Source: Clostridia bacterium (GTDB lineage Bacteria; Bacillota; Clostridia; Oscillospirales; CAG-272). Taken from it: 64,000 bases of DNA. Of the stretch, positions 35,096 through 44,370 are shown in pieces. A model generated the notes under the pieces. That model did no database searches. It worked only from the letters and a program-made list of their open reading frames with translations, and had not been told where the DNA came from. The position numbers were made by a program, and so were the translations under genes. The number at the start of each line of letters is the position of its first letter. Position 1 is the stretch's first letter. The stretch is from NCBI GenBank assembly GCA_017399105.1, contig JAFQEJ010000052.1, positions 27,465 to 91,464 of the forward strand. Direction: 5' to 3'.

Positions 35096-36070
35096 ATGAA
35101 TAACGCTACAGCCGCAAAACAGGCTGCGCCCAAGAAAATGCGCAAAACCGCTTCCCTTGAAAAGAAGAAGGCGCGTGCGGGCTGGATATTTGTCCTCCCC
35201 TTTGTGCTCGGATTTGTAATCCTCTATCTGCCTATCGTCTTTGACTCCATCAAGTACTCCTTCAACGAGATCAACATTCAGACCGGCGGCGGCTACGTCC
35301 TCGAGTATGTAGGTCTCAAGAACTACCAGGAAGCGATTTTCGTCGATGCAAGCTTTGTTCGTACCCTTACCTCGGGTATCAAGCAGCTCATCTTCGATAT
35401 CCCCGCAATCGTAATCTTTTCGCTGTTCATGGCCGTGCTCCTCAATCAGAAGATGCTCGGCCGAGCAGCCTTCCGTGCGATCTTCTTCGTGCCGGTTATT
35501 CTTGCTACCGGTCTCGTTGCTGAGATCGACGCAGGCAACCAGCTCCTTGACTACATGTCCAGCTCCGAGTCCATTGCGACCGGTTCTGAACAGCAGGACA
35601 ACAGCGTTGCTGAGATCATTACCGCTACCGACCTTTCCTTCCTGTTCAACAACATGGCAGTCGGTACCGAGCTCGTTGAGTATGTTGCGGGCGCGGTAAA
35701 CAACATCTACAACATCATCAACCGCTCCGGTGTACAGATGCTTATCTTCCTTGCCGGTCTTCAGTCCATCTCTCCCGCGATCTATGAGTCCTGCTCCATC
35801 GACGGTGCGACCACATGGGAAACCTTCTGGAAGATCACCTTCCCGATGATCTCCCCCATGATTCTGGTTAACGCCATTTACACGGTCATCGACTCCTTTA
35901 CCTCCTCGTCCAACTCGGTAATGAGTTATATCTCAACCGTTTACGACCAGGCAGGCGGTAACGTTATCGCGTCGGCGATGTCCTGGATCTACTTCATCAT
36001 CGTCATCGCAATCATCGGAATCGTAGCGGCAGTGCTTTCTGCATATGTCTTCTACCAAAGACGTGATTAA
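35096..36070 (+). CDS. Second sugar ABC permease, MalF/UgpA type
   Basis: 324 residues, six membrane segments. The EAA loop is ESCSIDGATTWETFWKITFP (~227-246). An unusual polar insertion (~150-205; SSSESIATGSEQQDNSVAEI) lies in an external loop. AGGAAAGGTGGAG precedes the ATG. It starts 20 bp after DUF5696 and pairs with the next permease, giving this operon two permease pairs for one binding protein. Confidence 0.9.
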   Translation: MNNATAAKQAAPKKMRKTASLEKKKARAGWIFVLPFVLGFVILYLPIVFDSIKYSFNEINIQTGGGYVLEYVGLKNYQEAIFVDASFVRTLTSGIKQLIFDIPAIVIFSLFMAVLLNQKMLGRAAFRAIFFVPVILATGLVAEIDAGNQLLDYMSSSESIATGSEQQDNSVAEIITATDLSFLFNNMAVGTELVEYVAGAVNNIYNIINRSGVQMLIFLAGLQSISPAIYESCSIDGATTWETFWKITFPMISPMILVNAIYTVIDSFTSSSNSVMSYISTVYDQAGGNVIASAMSWIYFIIVIAIIGIVAAVLSAYVFYQRRD

Positions 36071-36085
36071 AGGAGGGATAACAGA

Positions 36086-37144
36086 ATGAATGCACAGACA
36101 ACACCTCAGGCTCCGAAGGTCACGAAAGAGACTAAGAACTCCATCCGTGTTGAGTTTGACCGCACTTCCAAATGGGAGCGCTTCAAGATTAAGTATCTCT
36201 CGCTGAACTTCCTGGGAATGGCGATCTTCAAGATCTTCCGTTTCCTCCTGCTTCTCGGTATTTCCTACGTTATCCTTTACCCGTTCTTCTCGAAGATTTC
36301 CTCTTCCTTCATGGGACGCGATGACTTCGTTGATGTTACGGTTAAGCTGATTCCGAAATATCCGACACTTGACACCTACAAAGAGATTATCGCTGAGAAC
36401 GGTTATCTCGAGGCTCTGCTGAACACCACACTTCTGTCGCTGTTCTGCGGTCTCGTTCAGACCTTCATCTGCTGCATGATCGGTTACGGCTTTGCGAAGT
36501 ATAAGTTCAAGGGAAGAAACATTCTCTTCGCGCTTGTTATCTTCACCATGGTCGTTCCTCATGATACTCTGCAGCTATCGATGTTCATGAAGTTCCGTTA
36601 CTTCGACATCCTCGGCATCTTCAATCTCCTGGGCGGTGGATTGATTGAAAGCTTTAAGCTGATCAAGTTCACTTCGCTGAACCTGAACAACTCCTACTGG
36701 CCGCTGGCTCTCCTCTCGATTTCCGGTCTCGCATTTAAGAACGGTCTGTATATCTTCATGATGAGACAGTTCTTCCGCGGTGTACCCGATGAGCTGGAAG
36801 AGTCCGCATATCTGGACGGTTACGGCCCGTACAGAACCTTCATCAAGATCATTCTTCCGCTTTCAGTCCCGATGATGGTTACCATCTTCCTCTTCGCATT
36901 CTCCTGGCAGTGGACAGACAGCTTCTACACAACCGTCTTCTTCACTCAGGAAGGTATGCTGCTGATGCCTGACATCGTAAAAATTCCCAAGACTCTGGAT
37001 ACAAACTATGCAGGTCAGAACCTTTACACTGCAGCTATCAGAAACACCTGCGGTCTGATGATCGTTGCTCCGCTGATCGTTGTTTACCTCTTCGGTCAGA
37101 AGTACCTCATTCAGGGTATCGAGCGCTCCGGTATCGTAGGCTAA
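36086..37144 (+). CDS. Second sugar ABC permease, MalG/UgpE type
   Basis: 352 residues, longer than usual because of a ~50-residue cytoplasmic N-terminal extension and an insert before membrane helix 4. The EAA loop is ESAYLDGYGPYRTFIKIILP (~239-258). It is the last gene of the operon; the mobile element begins 34 bp after its stop and no terminator is seen between, so the operon may now end at the element's own hairpin at 37240. Confidence 0.9.
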   Translation: MNAQTTPQAPKVTKETKNSIRVEFDRTSKWERFKIKYLSLNFLGMAIFKIFRFLLLLGISYVILYPFFSKISSSFMGRDDFVDVTVKLIPKYPTLDTYKEIIAENGYLEALLNTTLLSLFCGLVQTFICCMIGYGFAKYKFKGRNILFALVIFTMVVPHDTLQLSMFMKFRYFDILGIFNLLGGGLIESFKLIKFTSLNLNNSYWPLALLSISGLAFKNGLYIFMMRQFFRGVPDELEESAYLDGYGPYRTFIKIILPLSVPMMVTIFLFAFSWQWTDSFYTTVFFTQEGMLLMPDIVKIPKTLDTNYAGQNLYTAAIRNTCGLMIVAPLIVVYLFGQKYLIQGIERSGIVG

Positions 37145-37177
37145 TCAGCAAAGCTGAGAGGCATCCAAACAAAAAAG

Positions 37178-37211
37178 AAAAGGGAATCCGTAGGCTACTT
37201 CTCATAAGGAT
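37178..37211 (+). repeat. Left inverted repeat of the element
   Basis: AAAAGGGAATCC (37178-37189), 4 bp different, then GCTACTTCTCATAAGGAT (37194-37211). The 12-bp and 18-bp blocks are repeated perfectly, inverted, at 57569-57604. Confidence 0.85.
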
Positions 37212-37239
37212 GTTTTAGCGTAAGGCGGTGTCCCCGAGT

Positions 37240-37272
37240 AGGACGGACAGTTTAGGCTGTCCGTCCTTTCCT
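37240..37272. terminator. Terminator at the left end of the element
   Basis: AGGACGGACAG and CTGTCCGTCCT form an 11-bp perfect stem (37240-37250 / 37257-37267) with T-rich flanks on the + side. It lies between the sugar operon and the recombinase stop (37283). Confidence 0.85.
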
Positions 37273-37282
37273 ATTATTCTGC

Positions 37283-38917
<1,635 letters not shown>

Positions 38918-38939
38918 TTACCTCCTTCTTGTATGTCAA

Positions 38940-39000
38940 ACCGATTGAGAGTGCCTGGCGCAGTTATAGATTCTGCTACAACAGGATACACCCAATCGGT
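38940..39000 (-). other. Imperfect long hairpin in the recombinase leader
   Basis: The outer arms ACCGATTG / CAATCGGT match perfectly (8 bp). An inner CCTG / CAGG pairing continues the stem. It lies between the TnpW-like gene and the recombinase start. It could be a regulatory leader or a recombinase half-site. Confidence 0.45.
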
Positions 39001-39028
39001 GTTATAGTCCAGCGAGAAACGGAAAAAT

Positions 39029-39277
39029 TCAAGAAACTTTATCAATTTCTTTTTCCATAAGTCGCTTTAATGCTTCAACGCTGTCCTTCGTTTCCATATC
39101 AAAAATAGAATTGACCTTGTACTTCATCCCGCCGATCACATACTCGGTGGTGGAAGTCAAGGTCATATCTTTCTGTTCATAGCGTTGCCTTCTGCGAATG
39201 CTTGTGGCAACGTCCTTTTCGTAATCGTTTCCGGATGGGATCCGAAAGTCCATATCTAAATCTTTTTCTTTTGTCAT
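39029..39277 (-). CDS. TnpW-like small transposon protein
   Basis: 82 residues, start with AAAGGAAC site. A charged N-terminus is followed by TEYVIGGMKYKVNSIFDMETKDSVEALKRLM in two stretches, ending in a helix. This resembles the small TnpW proteins placed beside large serine recombinases in clostridial transposons. Role unknown. It precedes the recombinase gene on the same strand. Confidence 0.6.
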   Translation of the reverse strand: MTKEKDLDMDFRIPSGNDYEKDVATSIRRRQRYEQKDMTLTSTTEYVIGGMKYKVNSIFDMETKDSVEALKRLMEKEIDKVS

Positions 39278-39311
39278 CGAGTTCCTTTCTCCAACGTAAT
39301 GTTGGCAATAA

Positions 39312-39345
39312 AACAGAGCGTGAGTTGCAGATTTCTCACGCTCTT
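39312..39345 (-). terminator. Terminator at the end of the mob genes
   Basis: Minus strand GAGCGTGAG / CTCACGCTC arms (39343-39335, 39324-39316), directly after the relaxase stop. Confidence 0.7.
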
Positions 39346-40712
39346 TATATACCGCCCATCACAGGGCCGTGCTTCTTCTTTCGCTCTGCTGGATAGTGCT
39401 TGGTAGTACAATCCTCCACAGGAGCATCCTCGTCGATCAGAGTGCTGATACCGCCGATGAGATATAGCGTATCAGTTCCAATAGAATCAGTACTGCGGAC
39501 GGAATCATAGAGATCAGAAACGTCTTCCGCATATGACACTCCAGAGTATCCTTCACCATAGAAAGCTCTCTCGAAAAGCTCTCGCTCATTCTCCCAACCT
39601 GTTTCTCGGTATCCTTCATTGTCTGCTTGATGCTCTCTGTCATCTTCGATGCCGATGTTTTCATGGCTGCTTGAAAATCCTCTGTCACCATTTTTGTCTG
39701 ATCGGTGTATTTCATCAACACCTCTATCTGCTCGTCCAGATAATCCTTCAGCTGTTCCTCCGTCGTAAGTGTCAGAAGCGTATCCTTGATTTCTTTCAGC
39801 AACTGTATCTGAGCTTTCTGCGTAGAAATCATTGCCGACCAGTTCGGTTCTGTCACCGTAACGCAAGGATAAACCTTTTCTGCGACGGTAAGCTGCTTCT
39901 GTGCCTCTGCTATAAAATTCTGCGCTGATCTGCGCTCGGTAGATAAACTCATATTCCATATTCTCCTTTAGATATTTTTTATAGTGTAATTTGTTATCCC
40001 GGCAGGCCTTTCCTTCGGGTGTGGTATAGGTGATGTTCTTTCGCGTGTCCGTCCACTTGACTCCGTAGCCCTCCACTTCCATCAGCATGATGAAATGCTC
40101 TTTGGAAGAAGCGGTCTGCATCACGTTGCTGATGGTAGCTTCCAAACGGATCTTCCAGCTCTGTCCGTTTTCGGCACTGCGGTATTCACGATCCGACATC
40201 GGTTTTGCACGTTCGCTTTTCGGTGCAGGCTCTATAACCGACAGTCCGTATTCACGGCAGATGTTATCGGAGACTTTCATCAGCACTTCCACATCCTTTT
40301 CGCTGATGTGAAACTTTCTACCCGTTTCTGCGTTCACGCTGTTCAGTACGAAATGGGAATGGATATGATCGCGGTCGCTGTGTGTTGATACTACGATCTC
40401 ATATCCGTGAAACAGATTTGCTTCCTCCGCAAAGCGTAACGCAATTTCGTGTGCGGTATGCGGTGAGATAGTTTCGTCAACCGAGAAGGACTGCACAAAG
40501 TGATAATACAATCTGCCGTCGGTCTTACCGTAAAGCTTCTTTGTGTTGTTGAATTCAGTGTAAGCGGACATCGGTGTGCAGTTAACTCCGCTCACATATT
40601 TGTTACCATCGGAAGCAACGGTCTTCTTATCCTGCATCGTATACCGCAGAACGAAGAGCATGCCTTTTGAGGTCTGCTGTGATTTGCTGTTGATGAAGTG
40701 CAGTATTGCCAT
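39345..40712 (-). CDS. mobA: Relaxase/mobilization nuclease MobA
   Basis: 455 residues from ATG 40712, chosen for its AAGGAGGTAAAG site 2 bp after the mobC stop. The relaxase histidine motif is HSDRDHIHSHFVLNSVN (~103-119), and the conserved N-terminal part (~1-230) is complete. The nicking enzyme acts at oriT, forming a phosphotyrosine link, and leads the strand into a helper's secretion channel. The last ~200 residues are hydrophilic and rich in Asp, Glu, Gly, Arg and Ser. They overlap the MobB-like gene in another frame. Confidence 0.9.
   Translation of the reverse strand: MAILHFINSKSQQTSKGMLFVLRYTMQDKKTVASDGNKYVSGVNCTPMSAYTEFNNTKKLYGKTDGRLYYHFVQSFSVDETISPHTAHEIALRFAEEANLFHGYEIVVSTHSDRDHIHSHFVLNSVNAETGRKFHISEKDVEVLMKVSDNICREYGLSVIEPAPKSERAKPMSDREYRSAENGQSWKIRLEATISNVMQTASSKEHFIMLMEVEGYGVKWTDTRKNITYTTPEGKACRDNKLHYKKYLKENMEYEFIYRAQISAEFYSRGTEAAYRRRKGLSLRYGDRTELVGNDFYAESSDTVAERNQGYASDTYDGGTAEGLSGRADRGVDEIHRSDKNGDRGFSSSHENIGIEDDREHQADNEGYRETGWENERELFERAFYGEGYSGVSYAEDVSDLYDSVRSTDSIGTDTLYLIGGISTLIDEDAPVEDCTTKHYPAERKKKHGPVMGGI
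39437..39952 (-). CDS. MobB-like coiled-coil membrane protein, nested in mobA in another frame
   Basis: 171 residues read in a different frame within the 3' part of mobA. An AAAGGAG site lies 10 bp before the ATG. A helical region with IKDTLLTLTTEEQLKDYLDE and heptad-like spacing (~45-145) is followed by a C-terminal membrane helix (FLISMIPSAVLILLELIRYI, ~145-164). In RSF1010 mobB is likewise nested in mobA and anchors the relaxosome to the membrane; here the same architecture is inferred, not proven by homology. Confidence 0.75.
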   Translation of the reverse strand: MSLSTERRSAQNFIAEAQKQLTVAEKVYPCVTVTEPNWSAMISTQKAQIQLLKEIKDTLLTLTTEEQLKDYLDEQIEVLMKYTDQTKMVTEDFQAAMKTSASKMTESIKQTMKDTEKQVGRMSESFSRELSMVKDTLECHMRKTFLISMIPSAVLILLELIRYISSAVSAL

Positions 40713-40714
40713 CT

Positions 40715-41017
40715 TTACCTCCTTCCGAGTGTTTCGGATAATTGCTCGTAGATACGTTTCAGTTCTTCTTGGGTAGAAGTAAGGTTTACGGTATTGATCT
40801 TTCCTTGACGGGAGAGGATCAATAATTGATTGACATTGTTTCCGAGCTTTTTCACCTGTGTGGTAAGCTCTTTTAGACCATCGTAATTGACAATGTCTTT
40901 GCCGATGGCACATCTTACGATATAGTCTGTGATGCTCATATTGGCATCGTTTGCTTTCTTGCGGATAAAAGCATCCATCGTATCGGAGAGTCTGAAATTA
41001 AATCTCTTTGTTTTCAT
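40715..41017 (-). CDS. mobC: MobC-like relaxosome accessory protein
   Basis: 100 residues from ATG 41017; a GTG at 41032 is an alternative start but sits too close to its AAAGGAAG site. A ribbon-helix-helix N-terminus (KRFNFRLSDTMDAFIRKKA) precedes the MobC helix (LKELTTQVKKLGNNVNQLLI, ~50-69). It binds beside nic and helps the relaxase melt oriT. It ends 2 bp before mobA. Confidence 0.88.
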   Translation of the reverse strand: MKTKRFNFRLSDTMDAFIRKKANDANMSITDYIVRCAIGKDIVNYDGLKELTTQVKKLGNNVNQLLILSRQGKINTVNLTSTQEELKRIYEQLSETLGRR

Positions 41018-41054
41018 AAGAGTAATGGTCACTTCCTTTATTAAAGTTTCTTGG

Positions 41055-41158
41055 CTTACCTTCTTTTCAAAGAAGGTAAGTGGGTTCGGGCTTCTGCCCG
41101 TTCAATATGCGTTTGGTGTACAGCCAAAGGCGATGCTGGTTCTCTCCTAAAGGAGAGA
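41055..41158. other. Candidate oriT region with three inverted repeats
   Basis: Between the repA-like stop and mobC lie three nested hairpins: CTTACCTTCTTT / AAAGAAGGTAAG (41055-41080), CGGG / CCCG (41087-41100) and TCTCTCCT / AGGAGAGA (41141-41158). Position before mobC and this pattern suit a MOBP-type origin of transfer. No nic site can be confirmed by eye. Confidence 0.5.
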
Positions 41159-41172
41159 GAAAAGAAACGGAA

Positions 41173-42246
41173 TCATTCACCGTCAGTGACGCAAGGAACG
41201 CAAGGGTCGCAAGATTTGGCACTGTCGTTTTCTGCGTCACTTACGGCACTTGCGTCACTAAGCGGAGGAACGAATCTGACTTCGAGGATGCGTTCGCCGT
41301 TACTACGATGGCTGAGGAAGTACACACCGTGTTCTTCAAGGGTGTATCTCCATTTGTTCATCAGCTGCTTTAATGCCTTGGCAGATAGCTGCTCTCCCGA
41401 GAAGGAACAATACTGCTCAGCGAACTCGGTATTGCTTCCTGCGAAGGAAGTGATATTCTGAACAAAAGAAATCAGCTTGTCCATCTCGCTTGGAAGAAGC
41501 CATCTTGGCTCATCAAGACTGTCGGAGACAAGCTCCCACGTGTGCACGTCTTTTGAGAAACGGATTTCAAGCTCACGGTATTCAATATCCCGCCCCGTTG
41601 CAACAAGCGTTGCGTTGTCTTGACTGCGTTTGCTTTTGTCAAGAACAAATACAGCATCTACAGCACCGCTGATTCCCGTTGTACCGGACAGCTTGTTCAG
41701 CGGATCGCTGTCACCCTGCTTGCGAAGATGATGCACAAGCAGAAGCGTAATGTTCAGCTCATCTGCAAGTGATTTCAGCTTACGAAGCTCATCGTAGTCG
41801 TTAGCATATGAGGTGTCCGTGTTGTAACTTCGTATCACCTGAAAGGTATCGATAGCAACGTACACCGTGTCGGGATGCTCTTTCACAAACAAACGAACAT
41901 CATCGCACAGACCTTCAGCGAGCGTATGCGCTGTCGTTGCAAAGTACACCTCCCTCGGAACTTCATCGGTGATACTGTTCAGCCGTTCTTGCACACGGCG
42001 GAGCGTATCTTCGAGGCAGAGATACAGCACCGTTCCTCTTTGTGTTTGCAGATTCCAGATCGGATCTCCCTTTGCGATGCGAACGCACAGGTCAAGCACG
42101 AGCCACGATTTCCCGATCTTCGGCGCACCGCCGAGAATACAGATCCCTTGCGGCAGCAGAGTGTCAACACAAAACTTGGTCGGGACAAGTCTCATGTCCA
42201 TGAGTGTTTCACCGTCTATGACGGCGAGTTGGGTTTTGTCTTTCAT
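41173..42246 (-). CDS. RepA-like hexameric ATPase (AAA_25/RecA fold)
   Basis: 357 residues from ATG 42246 (AAAGGAG site). Walker A LGGAPKIGKSWLVLD (~32-46), Walker B VYVAIDTFQVI (~108-118), and LLVHHLRKQGDSDPLNKLSG (~151-170) as the arm usual in plasmid RepA helicases. The last ~120 residues are a DNA-binding-like tail. Probably loads at or unwinds the element's circular form. The mRNA leader holds a terminator-like hairpin just before the ribosome site. Confidence 0.85.
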   Translation of the reverse strand: MKDKTQLAVIDGETLMDMRLVPTKFCVDTLLPQGICILGGAPKIGKSWLVLDLCVRIAKGDPIWNLQTQRGTVLYLCLEDTLRRVQERLNSITDEVPREVYFATTAHTLAEGLCDDVRLFVKEHPDTVYVAIDTFQVIRSYNTDTSYANDYDELRKLKSLADELNITLLLVHHLRKQGDSDPLNKLSGTTGISGAVDAVFVLDKSKRSQDNATLVATGRDIEYRELEIRFSKDVHTWELVSDSLDEPRWLLPSEMDKLISFVQNITSFAGSNTEFAEQYCSFSGEQLSAKALKQLMNKWRYTLEEHGVYFLSHRSNGERILEVRFVPPLSDASAVSDAENDSAKSCDPCVPCVTDGE

Positions 42247-42288
42247 TGAAGACTCCTTTCTGGGCTTAGCCCAAATATTTTTTTGCAA

Positions 42289-42320
42289 AAGAAAAAGCTC
42301 CCGCCGATGTTGGCGAGAGC
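42289..42320 (-). terminator. Attenuator-like terminator in the repA leader
   Basis: Minus strand GCTCTCGCC / GGCGGGAGC (42320-42297), then TTTTTCTTTT, 43 bp before the repA start. A preceding GAGGGGAAAACTCTC could compete with it. The arrangement is like an attenuator. Confidence 0.6.
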
Positions 42321-42414
42321 AATTTGACTTGCGGAGAGTTTTCCCCTCTATTACGTACCCGACATGAGAGTGCCCAAAATGTTCCTGAGTGCAAAAATAT
42401 TTTGAAAAAAGAAA

Positions 42415-42448
42415 AATCCCTCTGAAGTTTTTACGCTTCAAAGGGAAA
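42415..42448 (-). terminator. Terminator after the sigma-like gene
   Basis: Minus strand TCCCTTTGAAG / CTTCAGAGGGA followed by TTTTTC. Confidence 0.8.
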
Positions 42449-42455
42449 AATGTTA

Positions 42456-43373
42456 TTATTGGTTATTAATTTGCTTCACAAACGTTTGTCTCTTTTCTTC
42501 GATCTTTTTCATACGTTTGCCGACAGCGCTGTGCGTTTTGAATCCGAGACGCTCGGCAATCTGTTTCTGCGTGTATCCGTTTGCAGTTAATTTGAATATC
42601 TTCACATCGGCTTCATCTCCGAGAAAAGCATAGAACGCCTTGACTGTTTCTATCATATCAAGGTGTGCCTGCGGATCATCATACGAAAATTCTGTTGCAG
42701 ACTCAGGTTCATTATGTTCGAATTCTTTCATTTGATCGAGCGATTCCATCGCTCCAGTTTTTGTGCGGGTGTGATTCCACTGCCGGTTGAAATCAATTTT
42801 GTCATAATTGTTTCCTGCGGTCCAAGCAAAATCCTCGTGAGTTCCAAGCTCCTTTGATAAACTCATGACTTCGGGAACGCTTTCTGTCTGCATAAGCTTA
42901 TTCATCATCACGCCGAGTAGACGATCAGCAAACTGATCGAACACGAAGGCGAATTTTTCCTCTGTCAAATCCTCGACGGACTTGCTATGCTCCCTTGCAT
43001 ATTCTTCAAACGCAGCGACAATGTCTCCTTCCAACGCAGTTAGCATCGAATCTATTATTCTTTCGCAAAGGGTTTCATCTGCAAGAATTTCCATCACTGT
43101 ACCGGCGACCAATTTTTCGTTTGCTTCTTCAAGGCGGCGGACGGGGGCATCCGAAGTGAAATTGATAAGAGAACCTTTGCAGGTGAGCACTTTCATTTGT
43201 TTGTTCCACGCTGAAAGAAAATACTTTTTCGCCTTGATGTATATGCGGTTCTGAGTGTCGGTAGCATTCCCAGGATTATATTTTGATTTTTGCGTACTGA
43301 AGTCGTGATCTCTGAAAAATGCTTTCAGCTTCAGCGGTCGTTTTGCTTTCTTCGGGTAACTTGTCCACCCCAT
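42456..43373 (-). CDS. Element-borne sigma-like HTH protein
   Basis: 305 residues. No good ribosome site is seen at this start, so the N-terminus is uncertain. The middle is helical and acidic. The C-terminal HTH LTANGYTQKQIAERLGFKTHSAVGKRMKKIEE (two parts, ~263-294) resembles sigma-70 region 4. It is the first element-backbone gene after the NRPS cargo, on the same strand. It may regulate the rep-mob block below it. Function otherwise unknown. Confidence 0.65.
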   Translation of the reverse strand: MGWTSYPKKAKRPLKLKAFFRDHDFSTQKSKYNPGNATDTQNRIYIKAKKYFLSAWNKQMKVLTCKGSLINFTSDAPVRRLEEANEKLVAGTVMEILADETLCERIIDSMLTALEGDIVAAFEEYAREHSKSVEDLTEEKFAFVFDQFADRLLGVMMNKLMQTESVPEVMSLSKELGTHEDFAWTAGNNYDKIDFNRQWNHTRTKTGAMESLDQMKEFEHNEPESATEFSYDDPQAHLDMIETVKAFYAFLGDEADVKIFKLTANGYTQKQIAERLGFKTHSAVGKRMKKIEEKRQTFVKQINNQ

Positions 43374-43481
43374 TCAGTTGTCGCCGTCTGTGGCGGTTTT
43401 ACGGCGGTCACGGAGTTTTTTTGTTGATTAGCAATGCTGATTATATACGATGATGAATAAGTTCTTTGCTATATTTTCTCA

Positions 43482-44108
43482 TCAGAGATCGTCAGCATTA
43501 ATATCTAATATTGTGGGAATTATATTGGTGTTTTCGTTGCATTTCTGACCTAAACAAATGGATAACATACAGTTAGACTGGGGCATCTCACGAGTACATA
43601 CAACATAGTCTTTATCAGATATTTGATCATATAACATCGATATGCCTCGACCATCATGCTTGGATATCGCCTCTTTCATCGTCCAAAGTTTGATGAAATC
43701 TATATCCCTATCTTTGCCTCGCTCCAGTATTTCAAGTTCTGCCGTCGAACAAATTCTTCGTGCTACATCGTGATCATAAGGCACAATGTTTTCCACGTCA
43801 ATACCTATATTGTGATTGGATACGGCACAAACGACGGCATCCTTGCAATGGCTTAAGCTGAAATGAACAGACAGATTCGGAACAGAGGGTTTCCCGAACT
43901 CGTTATACACAAATTCGGGAAACTCAATAATACCATATTCCTCGCGCAAGGCGTGTTGTAATAGCACAAAAGCCAAGACCGACCGCTTGCGGTCATCAAG
44001 CTTTTTATATTGCAACGCCTTTTCTTTGCGCCATGTTGGAAGCGAGGACAGATGATTCTCATACGCTTCGTCCGTGTATTGATCCAATCGATCAAATATG
44101 TAAACCAT
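43482..44108 (-). CDS. Sfp-type 4'-phosphopantetheinyl transferase
   Basis: 208 residues. The family signatures are NEFGKPSVPNLSVHFSLSHC (~69-88), GIDVENI (~102-108; Asp and Glu bind magnesium) and FIKLWTMKEAISKHDGRG (~138-155; WxxKEA). It transfers phosphopantetheine from CoA to the carrier serines of the two NRPS T domains and the ACP. It is the last gene of the biosynthetic operon, 6 bp after the ACP. Having its own activating enzyme makes the pathway portable. Confidence 0.93.
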   Translation of the reverse strand: MVYIFDRLDQYTDEAYENHLSSLPTWRKEKALQYKKLDDRKRSVLAFVLLQHALREEYGIIEFPEFVYNEFGKPSVPNLSVHFSLSHCKDAVVCAVSNHNIGIDVENIVPYDHDVARRICSTAELEILERGKDRDIDFIKLWTMKEAISKHDGRGISMLYDQISDKDYVVCTREMPQSNCMLSICLGQKCNENTNIIPTILDINADDL

Positions 44109-44114
44109 GTAGCT

Positions 44115-44345
44115 TTATTCTTCCGTCGCTGCCTCGATGAATTTCACGATATCATCTACGGTTTTCATAAGCTTGATCTTTCTGTCGGGGACTTCGATGT
44201 CAAACTCGTCCTCGAATTTGCCGACGAGACTGACCATGTCGTAAGAGGTGAAGCCGAGGTCATTGACAAGGTGACTGTCGGCGTGGATGGTGTCTGCTGG
44301 AATGTCCTGATATTCGCTGATGATGGAAATAATCTTTTCTAACAT
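44115..44345 (-). CDS. Acyl carrier protein of the NRPS cluster
   Basis: 76 residues from ATG 44345 (AGAGGAAAA site); a longer frame upstream overlaps the NRPS-2 stop and has no site. A four-helix ACP with carrier serine in NDLGFTSYDMVSL (~residue 37); FTSYD replaces the usual xDSLD/E. Likely carries the fatty acyl chain made available by the ligase at 48593, for transfer to the first condensation domain. Located 25 bp after NRPS-2. Confidence 0.9.
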   Translation of the reverse strand: MLEKIISIISEYQDIPADTIHADSHLVNDLGFTSYDMVSLVGKFEDEFDIEVPDRKIKLMKTVDDIVKFIEAATEE

Positions 44346-44370
44346 AATATTTTCCTCTTTTCTTGTGATT

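Noticed and set aside
42456..43373. Calling this gene a true sigma factor
   Set aside because: Only the C-terminal HTH looks sigma-like; no region 2 is visible.
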